Assembly: GCF_032062245.1 (NCBI RefSeq)
Contig: NZ_DAMBQF010000003.1
Location: 124,001 to 188,000 of the forward strand
Length of the DNA: 64,000 nt
Reading direction: 5' to 3'
From: Soonwooa sp032062245
GTDB lineage: Bacteria; Bacteroidota; Bacteroidia; Flavobacteriales; Weeksellaceae
In this document: positions 17,602-25,718 of the stretch, piece after piece
Position numbering within the stretch: the stretch's first letter is position 1
Layout of the letters: each line of letters opens with the position of its first letter
Notes under the pieces: generated by a model
Databases searched by the model: none
Told to the model about the DNA's origin: nothing
What the model saw: only the letters and a program-made list of their open reading frames with translations
Translations under genes and position numbers: made by a program

Positions 17602-18303
17602 TTAGTTAGCCTTACGAACAGTTCTTTGTTCAATTCTTTTTTCGTATTTCTCACCTTGGAAGATCCGTTGCACGTATATTCCCGGTGTGTGGATTTGGTC
17701 AGGATTCAATTCACCAACTTCAACCAATTCTTCAACTTCGGCAATTGTTACTTTACCAGCCATCGCCATCAAAGGATTAAAATTTCGTGACGTCGAACGG
17801 AAAATCAAATTACCCGCTGTATCGCCTTTCCAAGCTTTTACAATCGCAAAATCTGCATCAAAAGCATATTCTAACAAATAATCTTTCCCGTTGAAATTTC
17901 GCGTTTCTTTGCCTTCCGCAACTTCGGTCCCAACACCAGCAGGCGTGTAGATTGCTGGCATACCGTAACCAGCAGCCATACAACGTGTCGCCAAAGTCCC
18001 TTGTGGGATTAGGTCAACTTCTAATTCGCCACTTAACAATTGACGTTCAAATTCAGCATTTTCGCCAACATAAGACGAAATCATTTTTTTGATTTGTTTT
18101 TGGTGAAGTAATAATCCAAGTCCAAAATCGTCAACACCAGCATTATTAGAAATACAAGTTAAATTTTTGACGTTCTTTTTTACCAATTCGGCAATACTAT
18201 TTTCTGGAATTCCGCAAAGACCAAAACCGCCTAGCATAATGGTAGCGCCATCTTGGATGTCATGGCAAGCTTCTTCAACGTTTTTTACCGTTTTATTAAT
18301 CAT
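17602..18303 (-). CDS. scoA: 3-oxoacid CoA-transferase subunit A
   Basis: 233 residues, the normal size of the A (alpha) subunit of succinyl-CoA:3-ketoacid CoA-transferase. It provides the CoA-binding half; the catalytic Glu is on subunit B. Seen: the signature GATIMLGGFGLCGIPENSIAELV at the N-terminus, the SNNAGVDDFGLGLLL segment, the PQGTLATRCMAAGYGMPAIYTPAGVGT stretch and the C-terminal VEELVEVGELNPDQIHTPGIYV. Subunit B is normally the next gene in the operon but is not here: a terminator follows directly and mgtE lies upstream. The B subunit must be elsewhere, or this subunit is an orphan. Confidence 0.9.
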   Translation of the reverse strand: MINKTVKNVEEACHDIQDGATIMLGGFGLCGIPENSIAELVKKNVKNLTCISNNAGVDDFGLGLLLHQKQIKKMISSYVGENAEFERQLLSGELEVDLIPQGTLATRCMAAGYGMPAIYTPAGVGTEVAEGKETRNFNGKDYLLEYAFDADFAIVKAWKGDTAGNLIFRSTSRNFNPLMAMAGKVTIAEVEELVEVGELNPDQIHTPGIYVQRIFQGEKYEKRIEQRTVRKAN

Positions 18304-18407
18304 AATGAGATTCTGTTTCTGTGGTTTAAAAATACTAAAAATTACAGAATTCTACGACCTAATATTGATAAACAAATAAAAAAAAAGTGATTGTCGAGTG
18401 GGGAAGT

Positions 18408-19727
18408 TTACAATAATCTGCCTGTTAAGAATAATCCCGCCACTGTAAAGTAAATAATTAATCCTGTGACATCCACTAAAGTTGCCACAAAAGGAGCAGA
18501 TGATGTTGCGGGGTCAAGGTTTAATCTCTTTAAAACAAACGGTATCATTGATCCAGAAAGCGTTCCCCAAAGTACAATGGCAATTAAGGATACCGAAACA
18601 CTTAATCCTACGTAAACCCAATATTCTCCGTAGTTAAAAAGTCCCAACTCTTGCCACATCATAATTCTTAAAAATCCAATGGCACCAAGAATTAAACCAA
18701 GCATTATACCCGATACAATTTCTTTTTTCATGACGTACCACCAATCTTTAAGACTAAGCTCTTGTAGCGCCATTGCACGGATAATTAAGGTTGCCGCCTG
18801 AGAACCCGAATTACCGCCACTCGAAATAATTAACGGAACAAATAATGCTAAAACAACTGCTTTTTCAATTTCTTTATCAAAATAGCCCATTGCACTGGCA
18901 GTCAACATTTCGGACACGAAAAGAATAATAAGCCAAGTAGCTCTTTTCTTAATCATTTCTGTCCAAGGTGTTTGCGTATAAGGCAAATCTAAAGCCTCTA
19001 AACCCCCAAATTTCTGAATATCCTCGGTGTTTTGTTGTTCAATTTGGTCAAGGATATCATCAATCGTTACAATCCCAACCAAAACGCCCGCTTCAGTGAT
19101 AATCGGCATTGCACTTCGGTCATATTTTTCAAAATAAGGGACTGCATCTTCTTTGGAAGTTGTCGTTGTAATCGCTACAAAATGATTGTCACAAAGTTCA
19201 GAAACCAATTGATCTTCGTCTGCTAACAACAAAGTACCAATTGTAATATCATCGATTAATCGATTTTTTTCGTCCACCACAAATAGATAATTCATGGTTT
19301 CTACTTTAGCACCAACTTTTTTAATCTGTTGAAAACAACGTTTAACAGTCCATTCTTTGCGAATTTGGATATAATAAGGGGTCATCAATCTAGCAATAGA
19401 GTCCGAGTGATAACCCAAAAGTTTTAGGGCAACACGACGTTCTTGCGGATTAAGTAGATTGATGGAATATTTAATAAGCTCATCTGGGAAATCCTCAAAC
19501 AATTGCGTACGGTCATCGGGCGTCATTTCGTTAAGGATGTACGCTACTTCATTACTACCAATACTTCGTATAGTTTCTTCTTGGAAATCGGGATCGAGAT
19601 GGGCAAAAACTTCCGCTTTATCGGATTTCGGAACTTTCAAAAACGCCAAAAGCCTATCTTTAGCGGGAAGTCCACTTAGAGATTCGGCAATATCAGCTGG
19701 GTTCTTTATAAGTTCCGTGTTTTCCAA
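18408..19727 (-). CDS. mgtE: Magnesium transporter MgtE
   Basis: 439 residues, typical length. Magnesium channel gated by intracellular Mg. Seen: the N-terminal superhelical domain (DRLLAFLKVPKSDKAEVFAHLDPDFQEETI), two CBS domains over residues ~135-255 (NYLFVVDEKNRLIDDITIGTLLLAD; AMPIITEAGVLVGIVTIDDILDQIEQQ), then five membrane helices including the pore region VPLIISSGGNSGSQAATLIIRAMA. No M-box-like leader was recognised upstream. Confidence 0.93.
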   Translation of the reverse strand: MENTELIKNPADIAESLSGLPAKDRLLAFLKVPKSDKAEVFAHLDPDFQEETIRSIGSNEVAYILNEMTPDDRTQLFEDFPDELIKYSINLLNPQERRVALKLLGYHSDSIARLMTPYYIQIRKEWTVKRCFQQIKKVGAKVETMNYLFVVDEKNRLIDDITIGTLLLADEDQLVSELCDNHFVAITTTTSKEDAVPYFEKYDRSAMPIITEAGVLVGIVTIDDILDQIEQQNTEDIQKFGGLEALDLPYTQTPWTEMIKKRATWLIILFVSEMLTASAMGYFDKEIEKAVVLALFVPLIISSGGNSGSQAATLIIRAMALQELSLKDWWYVMKKEIVSGIMLGLILGAIGFLRIMMWQELGLFNYGEYWVYVGLSVSVSLIAIVLWGTLSGSMIPFVLKRLNLDPATSSAPFVATLVDVTGLIIYFTVAGLFLTGRLL

Positions 19728-19802
19728 AGCTTTTTTGTTTAAAGTGCAAAAGTATTAAAAAGTCTATGAATAAAGAAATCTAGCGAAGTCCTTATAAAAA
19801 TG

Positions 19803-20384
19803 TTAAGTAGATTTAATAAAGAAAATTTGATTGTTTTGTAATTCTTTATTCATGTTTTGAAGTGCACCTTTTGTTCCGATTTTTACAGAATTGGCAGCGG
19901 AACCTAGCATACGACCACCAGCTTTGAAGGTGTCATAACTGGTTTCTAACATAAAGTTACCTTCTGCGTCGAAAAGTTTAAGACTAACTTCGACTTGGTT
20001 AGAAAATACATATTTTCCTAATCCAACTTTAAAGTATTTAACACGAGGTACAACAGCAACGTCCGCATCGTTGTTTTTACAAAACTCTCGAAGCATATCA
20101 ACATTAACGCTGTCATATTCTACAGGAATATCAATTCTTAAATAATCGCGAGTACCAAGAGACATCATTTTGTCGCTGGCAGCTGTAAAAAATACGTCGT
20201 AGGTTGGTTGTTTTATTTCCTCAATATCAGGAATAACTTCAGGTATGAAATAAAGAATCCTTTTGATATCATTTTTCTTTGCTAATTGCGCAACAGCCAT
20301 TTGGCTTTTTCCAGCAGTGGAACAGCTTATTACAAGTAAAAAAACGGCAAAAATGCCAATGCCAAAAAGTAGTTTTTTATTCAT
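19803..20384 (-). CDS. Hypothetical lipoprotein
   Basis: 193 residues with a lipoprotein signal (MNKKLLFGIGIFAVFLLVISCS, Cys 21). The mature protein is a mixed alpha/beta domain with strands such as DVAVVPRVKYFKVGLGKYVFSNQVEVSLKLFDAEG and a final helix with SAANSVKIGTKGALQNMNKEL. That strand layout recalls small outer-membrane assembly-like lipoproteins, but no family was recognised and no function is proposed. It stands alone between mgtE and the sensor kinase gene. Confidence 0.65.
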   Translation of the reverse strand: MNKKLLFGIGIFAVFLLVISCSTAGKSQMAVAQLAKKNDIKRILYFIPEVIPDIEEIKQPTYDVFFTAASDKMMSLGTRDYLRIDIPVEYDSVNVDMLREFCKNNDADVAVVPRVKYFKVGLGKYVFSNQVEVSLKLFDAEGNFMLETSYDTFKAGGRMLGSAANSVKIGTKGALQNMNKELQNNQIFFIKST

Positions 20385-20562
20385 CGCGATTACAATGCAA
20401 AAATACTACCATTTTTTTTCTTAAATGACTTTTTTTTAAGAAAATTTAACAAATATTTGTTTTTGAATAATATTTCTCGTTAACAAATAAGTATTTAGTA
20501 TAGTTATGATGTTTTTGTTGGATATTATTAAGACTTAAAATAATGTATTTACAATTTAATAT

Positions 20563-22311
20563 TTACAATTTTTTAATTGAGAAATTGATTGTTGTTCCTG
20601 AACCTTTTTCAGAATAAATATCGAAATTTTCAGCAATATCTTTGGCTCTCCTTTCCATATTTCTCAAACCATTTCCAAAGTTGATTTCATTAGGGTTAAA
20701 TCCTTTGCCATCATCGTTTATTGAGAAAATAATTTGATTCTTAGAAGTTGTTATCGAGATATCTATATTTTTTGCATTGCTATGTTTAACGGCGTTATTT
20801 ATGGCTTCTTGTATTATTCTAAAAATGTTTAATCCTTCATTTGAGCTAAGTTTTCTCGATTGAAGTTGTTCTTCAATATTAAATGTAAAATTGATGTTTT
20901 CATAAGAGTATTGTGCTTTGCTAATAAAATTTAAAACTCTTAAATGGATTTCTTCAAAATTAACGTTATCATAATTCATAGCCCAAATCGTGTCTCTAAG
21001 CTCTGTAATTGTTTCTCGAGTGAAGTTACTAATTGATGAAAGTTTTTTGCTTAAAATAGTTTGGTCTATTTTGGGGATATTCTTAAGGTTATCAATAGAT
21101 GAAATTATAAGGGTTAATTGTGACCCAATGTTATCATGCAAATCTCTAGATATGGACTGTCGTTGCTCGCTTAGTTTATTTTGTGATTCAATTTTTTCAA
21201 ATGCAGTTTTCAGTTCAAATTCTTTTTTTTGATTTAGATTTCTAAGATTTAATTGTCGATTGATTAAGAATGCTGTTAGTAAAAGGAAAGCTATTATTAT
21301 GATTAAAATTTTTATCGTATTGTTTCTTTTTTTCTCAATGGCTTGCTGTTGTAATATTTGGTTTTCTTTGGAGAATGTATCAAATTTAATTTGCAACTCG
21401 GACATTTTATCATAAGTTTCCTTATTAATAATACTATCTTTAATTGTTTGACTTTTTTTATAATATGACAAAGCATTTTGATAGTCATTTTGTGCTTCAT
21501 AGGCTTGTGAAATCATATTAAGATTATGTCGAATTAAATTTGTTATTTCATAATTTGTCGCAATATTTAATGATTTTTTATAGTTATCAATTGCATGGTT
21601 ATATTTCTTCATTTCAAAGTACATATCGCCATAATAAGCATATGTGTCAGAAATCCCGTAATGATCTTTGAGTGCAATTCTGTAGCTCATGGCTCTGTCA
21701 AAATATTTTTTGGCCAATCCAAATTTTTTACTTTTCGTATATGAGTAGCCAATATTAACTAAACTGTAGGGGATACCAACACTATCATTAACTTTTTCTT
21801 TAATTGAAAGTCCCTTTTTATAGTAAATCATTGCACTATCTTCTTGTTTTTTTAAGGATTTGACTTCACCATATTGATTATAAATACTTAATAATGGCGT
21901 TGAAAAATTTTTATTTTCTGCAATTTTCATTGCTTTTAGAAGATATTTTTCGGAATCCACTATATTGGTAGCCTTTAGGCGGTAGCCCAATTCGCTATAT
22001 TCTTTTGATACATTTTCCCAATCTCCAATTTTTTCGAATAAGTTAATAGCTTTAGTTAAGTAAAAAATATTTTGATCATAATCACCATGAAAATACATTG
22101 CTAATGCTAATAGTGCATAGGTTTTTGCTTCAGCTTTTGTATTGCCGATTTTGTTTGCATCATCTGCATTTCTTTCAAGTATAGGTATTGCTGTTTTTAG
22201 ATTTGCTTGCAAATAGGTTAAAGGCATATTGCTTACTGAGTCTACTTTTTTTGAATTTTGCGCAAAACAAAAACTAATGCTGGTGATAAAAAATAAAAGG
22301 AAAGATTTCAT
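20563..22311 (-). CDS. TPR-containing sensor histidine kinase (NarL-type HisKA_3)
   Basis: 582 residues. Signal peptide MKSFLLFFITSISFCFAQ; about six tetratricopeptide repeats over residues ~30-300 in the periplasm (for example SLVNIGYSYTKSKKFGLAKKYFDRA, YAYYGDMYFEMKKYNHAIDNYKKSL); one membrane helix TIKILIIIIAFLLLTAFLI; a coiled linker; the HisKA_3 box SISRDLHDNIGSQLTLI with the phospho-His in DLHDN; and a HATPase domain (NIFRIIQEAINNAVKHS, DDGKGFN, GNGLRNMERRA). Its response regulator lies 5 bp upstream on the same strand and is translated first. The signal sensed by the TPR domain is unknown. Confidence 0.92.
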   Translation of the reverse strand: MKSFLLFFITSISFCFAQNSKKVDSVSNMPLTYLQANLKTAIPILERNADDANKIGNTKAEAKTYALLALAMYFHGDYDQNIFYLTKAINLFEKIGDWENVSKEYSELGYRLKATNIVDSEKYLLKAMKIAENKNFSTPLLSIYNQYGEVKSLKKQEDSAMIYYKKGLSIKEKVNDSVGIPYSLVNIGYSYTKSKKFGLAKKYFDRAMSYRIALKDHYGISDTYAYYGDMYFEMKKYNHAIDNYKKSLNIATNYEITNLIRHNLNMISQAYEAQNDYQNALSYYKKSQTIKDSIINKETYDKMSELQIKFDTFSKENQILQQQAIEKKRNNTIKILIIIIAFLLLTAFLINRQLNLRNLNQKKEFELKTAFEKIESQNKLSEQRQSISRDLHDNIGSQLTLIISSIDNLKNIPKIDQTILSKKLSSISNFTRETITELRDTIWAMNYDNVNFEEIHLRVLNFISKAQYSYENINFTFNIEEQLQSRKLSSNEGLNIFRIIQEAINNAVKHSNAKNIDISITTSKNQIIFSINDDGKGFNPNEINFGNGLRNMERRAKDIAENFDIYSEKGSGTTINFSIKKL

Positions 22312-22316
22312 AACTA

Positions 22317-22964
22317 TCAGATTAACCTTTCTTTTTTTGCTTTCTCAATAGCTTCAATCTTTGAGCAGACATGCAACTTCTTATAGATATTCTCTATATG
22401 TTTGCGAATAGTGAATGGAGAAAGGATAAGATTGGTAGCAATTTTATTATAGCTAAGCCCCTTACTTAACTGTTGTAAAACTTCAATTTCGCGCTTACTA
22501 AGTTTGATATCTTCAGTTTTTTCGATAGAGTCTATATATAGAAAATTTTGCAAAAATTTTAATGTTCTTAATGCTATTGCTGGCGTCATTGCCGCACCAC
22601 CTTCTAAGGTATCCATAATGCTTTTATATAAATTCTCTGATGTAACTTCTTTTAGTAAATAGCCATCAGCACCTGCTTTTATTGCGTTGTAGATATTTTC
22701 ATCATTATCCATCACAGTCAAAATTAAAATCTTAATTTGAGGATATTTTTTTTTGATATATTCGGTCGCTTGGATGCCATTCATTATTGGCATTTCAATG
22801 TCCATCAAGATAAGATTGATTTGTGAATTCTCTTCCATCTTTTTGAGCAACTCTGCGCCGTTTTCTGCGGTGAATTTTATTTTTATATTATCATAAAATT
22901 CGATTTTCTCTTGTATTGCTTTAGATAAAAGAAAATTATCTTCCACAATGGCGATACGTATCAT
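22317..22964 (-). CDS. LuxR/NarL-family response regulator
   Basis: 215 residues. Receiver domain with acidic pocket E8/D9, phospho-acceptor D55 (LILMDIEMP), T83 and K105 (ADGYLLKE), then a C-terminal LuxR helix-turn-helix (KLSKREIEVLQQLSKGLSYNKIATNLILSPFTIRKHIENIYKKL). All phosphorylation residues are present. It pairs with the TPR kinase encoded 5 bp downstream. Likely targets include the adjacent secreted-protein genes, but that is only inferred from position. Confidence 0.93.
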   Translation of the reverse strand: MIRIAIVEDNFLLSKAIQEKIEFYDNIKIKFTAENGAELLKKMEENSQINLILMDIEMPIMNGIQATEYIKKKYPQIKILILTVMDNDENIYNAIKAGADGYLLKEVTSENLYKSIMDTLEGGAAMTPAIALRTLKFLQNFLYIDSIEKTEDIKLSKREIEVLQQLSKGLSYNKIATNLILSPFTIRKHIENIYKKLHVCSKIEAIEKAKKERLI

Positions 22965-23073
22965 GTATAATTAGTTTAGGTTAGAGTTTTTAGCTATGTT
23001 TTTGATAAAGTTAATTTTTTTTTTATGTAATTACTTGATTTATAATTTTTTTTTAATATAGTGAAAGTTGTAA

Positions 23074-23106
23074 TAAAAAAAACCGCTCCAGTAGAGCGAT
23101 TTTTTA
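23074..23106 (-). terminator. Terminator of the secreted repeat protein gene
   Basis: CGCTC, loop CAGTA, GAGCG, with A and T runs on both sides. On the minus strand it lies about 20 bp after the stop of the repeat-protein gene. Confidence 0.75.
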
Positions 23107-23125
23107 TAAAGTAAATGTTTTGTTA

Positions 23126-24037
23126 TTAATCTTTTTTGATGACCTTTACTGTTTCTACACCTGAAATAGATTTTATTTTTAGGATGTAAACACCTGCATT
23201 AAGTTTTTCAAGATTAATTTGAACTTGCTTGTTATTTGGTACAATGGAAGTTACTTTCTTACCACTCATGTCGTACACATCAATAGTTTTAATCTCGCTT
23301 TGAGATTTTAGGTTAAGAATTCCTCTTGTAGGATTTGGATAAATTTCAATATTTTTCTTACTGATATTGCCTAATCCTAAACTACTACAATCTTCCACAA
23401 CGTTGATGTAATCAACTTTTATCTTGGTGTCTGTGCCATTGTAATTTGCAGCCACCAATTTAACTTGATATAATCCAGGAGTATTGTATGTAACTGTCAC
23501 CGTTTTGGTAGTAGCAGTGCTAGGTTGTCCACCTTCAAAAGTCCAATTCCAACCAGTTGGCATATTCGTCGATGTATCAGTAAATTGTACTGATTGCATT
23601 GTACAAACATCTGTTTTATCTGCAATAAAATCGGCCACTGGTGGATTAATAGGGCAAACATTAGTAGTACTGTTCGAGCCATAACCATCGGCTTCACCAC
23701 CAAAGTACGCGTACTGATGATATGGCGTTGCACATGATGAGCTTTCAATAGTCATAGTTGTGGCGCCATCGGCTTCTCCTCCAAAATATGCGTAATGATG
23801 AAATGGAGTTGAACAAGATGCATTTTCTAATGTCATTAGTGCCGATCCGTCTCCTTCTCCTCCAAAATAAGCATAATGATGGATTGGAGTCGCGCAAGTA
23901 TTGTTGACGATTGTCTCTGTTGTGAAACCATCTGCAATACCACCACGATATGCATATACTTCATCTTGAGCAAATACCTTCAGATGGAATAGCAAGATGA
24001 GACAGACCACCGAAATTTTGGTAATATAAGTTTTCAT
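23126..24037 (-). CDS. T9SS-secreted protein with 27-residue repeats and a PKD domain
   Basis: 303 residues. Signal peptide MKTYITKISVVCLILLFHLKVFAQ; four copies of a YAYFGGEADG-type motif at residues 28, 55, 82 and 109, spaced exactly 27 residues, each later unit preceded by a Cys-x-Thr-Pro-x-His element; a PKD domain over ~133-213 (ADFIADKTDVCTMQSVQFTDTS, GWNWTFEGGQPS); and a type IX sorting domain from EIYPNPTRGILNLKS to the end. It should be exported to the cell surface. No enzyme motif was seen. The neighbouring SUMF1-fold gene is 73 bp upstream on the same strand. Confidence 0.85.
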   Translation of the reverse strand: MKTYITKISVVCLILLFHLKVFAQDEVYAYRGGIADGFTTETIVNNTCATPIHHYAYFGGEGDGSALMTLENASCSTPFHHYAYFGGEADGATTMTIESSSCATPYHQYAYFGGEADGYGSNSTTNVCPINPPVADFIADKTDVCTMQSVQFTDTSTNMPTGWNWTFEGGQPSTATTKTVTVTYNTPGLYQVKLVAANYNGTDTKIKVDYINVVEDCSSLGLGNISKKNIEIYPNPTRGILNLKSQSEIKTIDVYDMSGKKVTSIVPNNKQVQINLEKLNAGVYILKIKSISGVETVKVIKKD

Positions 24038-24110
24038 CTTCTAATTTGATTTATTTGTTAGTTATTGTTTATTTATTAGAGTGTTTTCCACTCAGTCAAA
24101 TTAGAAGTAA

Positions 24111-25595
24111 TTATCTTACACCGCGACCACCATAACCTTGATAACGTGTAGTACCTACTGCACCTCCATTTCTGTCGGATGTACGAACAAGGGAAGCACC
24201 ATTGTAATTCCAAGTTTCGCTACCTCCTAGGCTGCCTCCTCTCATAATTGTACCAGTTGTATCAGGCCATTCTGTAATATCTGCATCTCCTGCTGTTGCT
24301 GCAAGTTCTGATAGGTTACCATCACCTGTTTTGTTGATAAAATTGGCTGCAGTTGCTTTAGCTGTAATTGTCATCTCAGTGACATTTCCTCCCATTTCCA
24401 TAACACCATAGTATGATGCTGATGCAGAAGCTCTACCAGATGAGTTAGTTGCTGTAAAGCCAACTTTTGTAGGTTTTGTGTATGAGGTTGGGTAAACACC
24501 ATAATTTGCTCTACCATCTGCAACAGAATTGTATCCTTCATTTCCCGTTCCTGCATTAATGACACCACTTGCAATAACATTATTAATTGTTGTTGTTCCC
24601 CATACATATTCTCCAGCAACAGGATCTAGTGGTCCTCGACATATTTTTTCAAATTCTATTTCGGTCATTGGTCGTAAGGCAGACCAGTCTAGATAGGCTT
24701 TTACATCTTCCCAGTTTAACCAATTCATGGCATTGTTTTGTCCATCATTTAAATCATCAAAGTCTCCCGTCACAAGGTCGCAACCATATACGGCTGGGAT
24801 AGATGCATTATTACCAGGTGTTTTTATTTTCACACCATTACCATAAGTACTATTAAATGCAAAAGTATTAGCTGCAGAATCTGGACTAGCAATTGATCGT
24901 CTCGCTTGTTGCTTATATGTTAATGTGTTTAAAAATTCTACATATTGCTCTTGAGTAATTTCGTATTTCATAGAATAAAAACTCTTATAACCTTTCGGAA
25001 AATTACTTCCGGCTGTATTACCTGTTCCGATAGAGCCTGCTGCTAGATTAGAATTTTCACTTGTCACTTGGTAGGTGTATGCAGGAGTACTGCTGCTTAC
25101 ACCAAATCCAATATTTGTAGTGTCACCTATCCAAAATGAACCTTGAGGAATATTCACCATTTCAATTCCCGAAACCTTAAAGTTATAATTTTCATAGTTG
25201 GCTGAAGCAACATTCATTTTTAAGGTAATACTTGTTGATGGTATATTACCACCACCATTTGCATTTCTGTAGATGAATACACCTTTACCATCGGTTACCG
25301 CATCTATTTTTAATAAAGATGTGGTCGAATGATCTGATGACGTTGAACTTAGGTTAGCATGTTTCCAAAGTTTATCAGAACAATCTTGATACTTAATGAA
25401 TACCCAAACAGCGTCGTAATTACTTGGTGCTATATTAGTTTTCCAACTGTTGTCCCATTGTATATTAAAGGTAACAGTTCCTGCACTGGAATCAATTGTT
25501 GTTCCTGTGATTTTCAAATTGTTTGCATAAGATGATGAAGCAAACAAACTCATTGCAACAAATGCAATTTTTCTAAAGTAAATTTTTGTTTTCAT
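24111..25595 (-). CDS. Secreted SUMF1/formylglycine-generating-enzyme-fold protein
   Basis: 494 residues from the start at 25595, chosen because MKTKIYFRKIAFVAMSLFASSSYAN is a normal signal peptide. An N-terminal immunoglobulin-like beta domain (residues ~25-165) precedes a SUMF1/FGE-sulfatase fold: VNIPQGSFWIGDT, YEITQEQYVEFLNTL, RPMTEIEFEKICRG, VMEMGGNVTEM, RGGSLGG and a C-terminal GGRGVR. The same fold occurs in GldJ/GldK and related gliding/T9SS proteins. The C-terminal cysteine pair that binds copper in true formylglycine-generating enzymes is absent, so a structural or lectin-like role is more likely than oxidation. No sorting domain is visible. Confidence 0.8.
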   Translation of the reverse strand: MKTKIYFRKIAFVAMSLFASSSYANNLKITGTTIDSSAGTVTFNIQWDNSWKTNIAPSNYDAVWVFIKYQDCSDKLWKHANLSSTSSDHSTTSLLKIDAVTDGKGVFIYRNANGGGNIPSTSITLKMNVASANYENYNFKVSGIEMVNIPQGSFWIGDTTNIGFGVSSSTPAYTYQVTSENSNLAAGSIGTGNTAGSNFPKGYKSFYSMKYEITQEQYVEFLNTLTYKQQARRSIASPDSAANTFAFNSTYGNGVKIKTPGNNASIPAVYGCDLVTGDFDDLNDGQNNAMNWLNWEDVKAYLDWSALRPMTEIEFEKICRGPLDPVAGEYVWGTTTINNVIASGVINAGTGNEGYNSVADGRANYGVYPTSYTKPTKVGFTATNSSGRASASASYYGVMEMGGNVTEMTITAKATAANFINKTGDGNLSELAATAGDADITEWPDTTGTIMRGGSLGGSETWNYNGASLVRTSDRNGGAVGTTRYQGYGGRGVR

Positions 25596-25718
25596 GTAAA
25601 TTAATTTTGTATTATTTATTAGCAAATCTATTTTAAACATGATTATTGTGAAATAAGACATTTGCCGTATTTTTAATAATCGTTGTTTGAATTTTCAATT
25701 TTCATTACTTTTGTTGCT

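Noticed and set aside
23126..25595. SUMF1-fold protein as a formylglycine-generating enzyme acting on the Cys of the neighbouring repeats
   Set aside because: The C-terminal cysteine pair needed for copper and oxidation is missing, and the repeats have Cys-x-Thr-Pro, not Cys-x-Pro-x-Arg.
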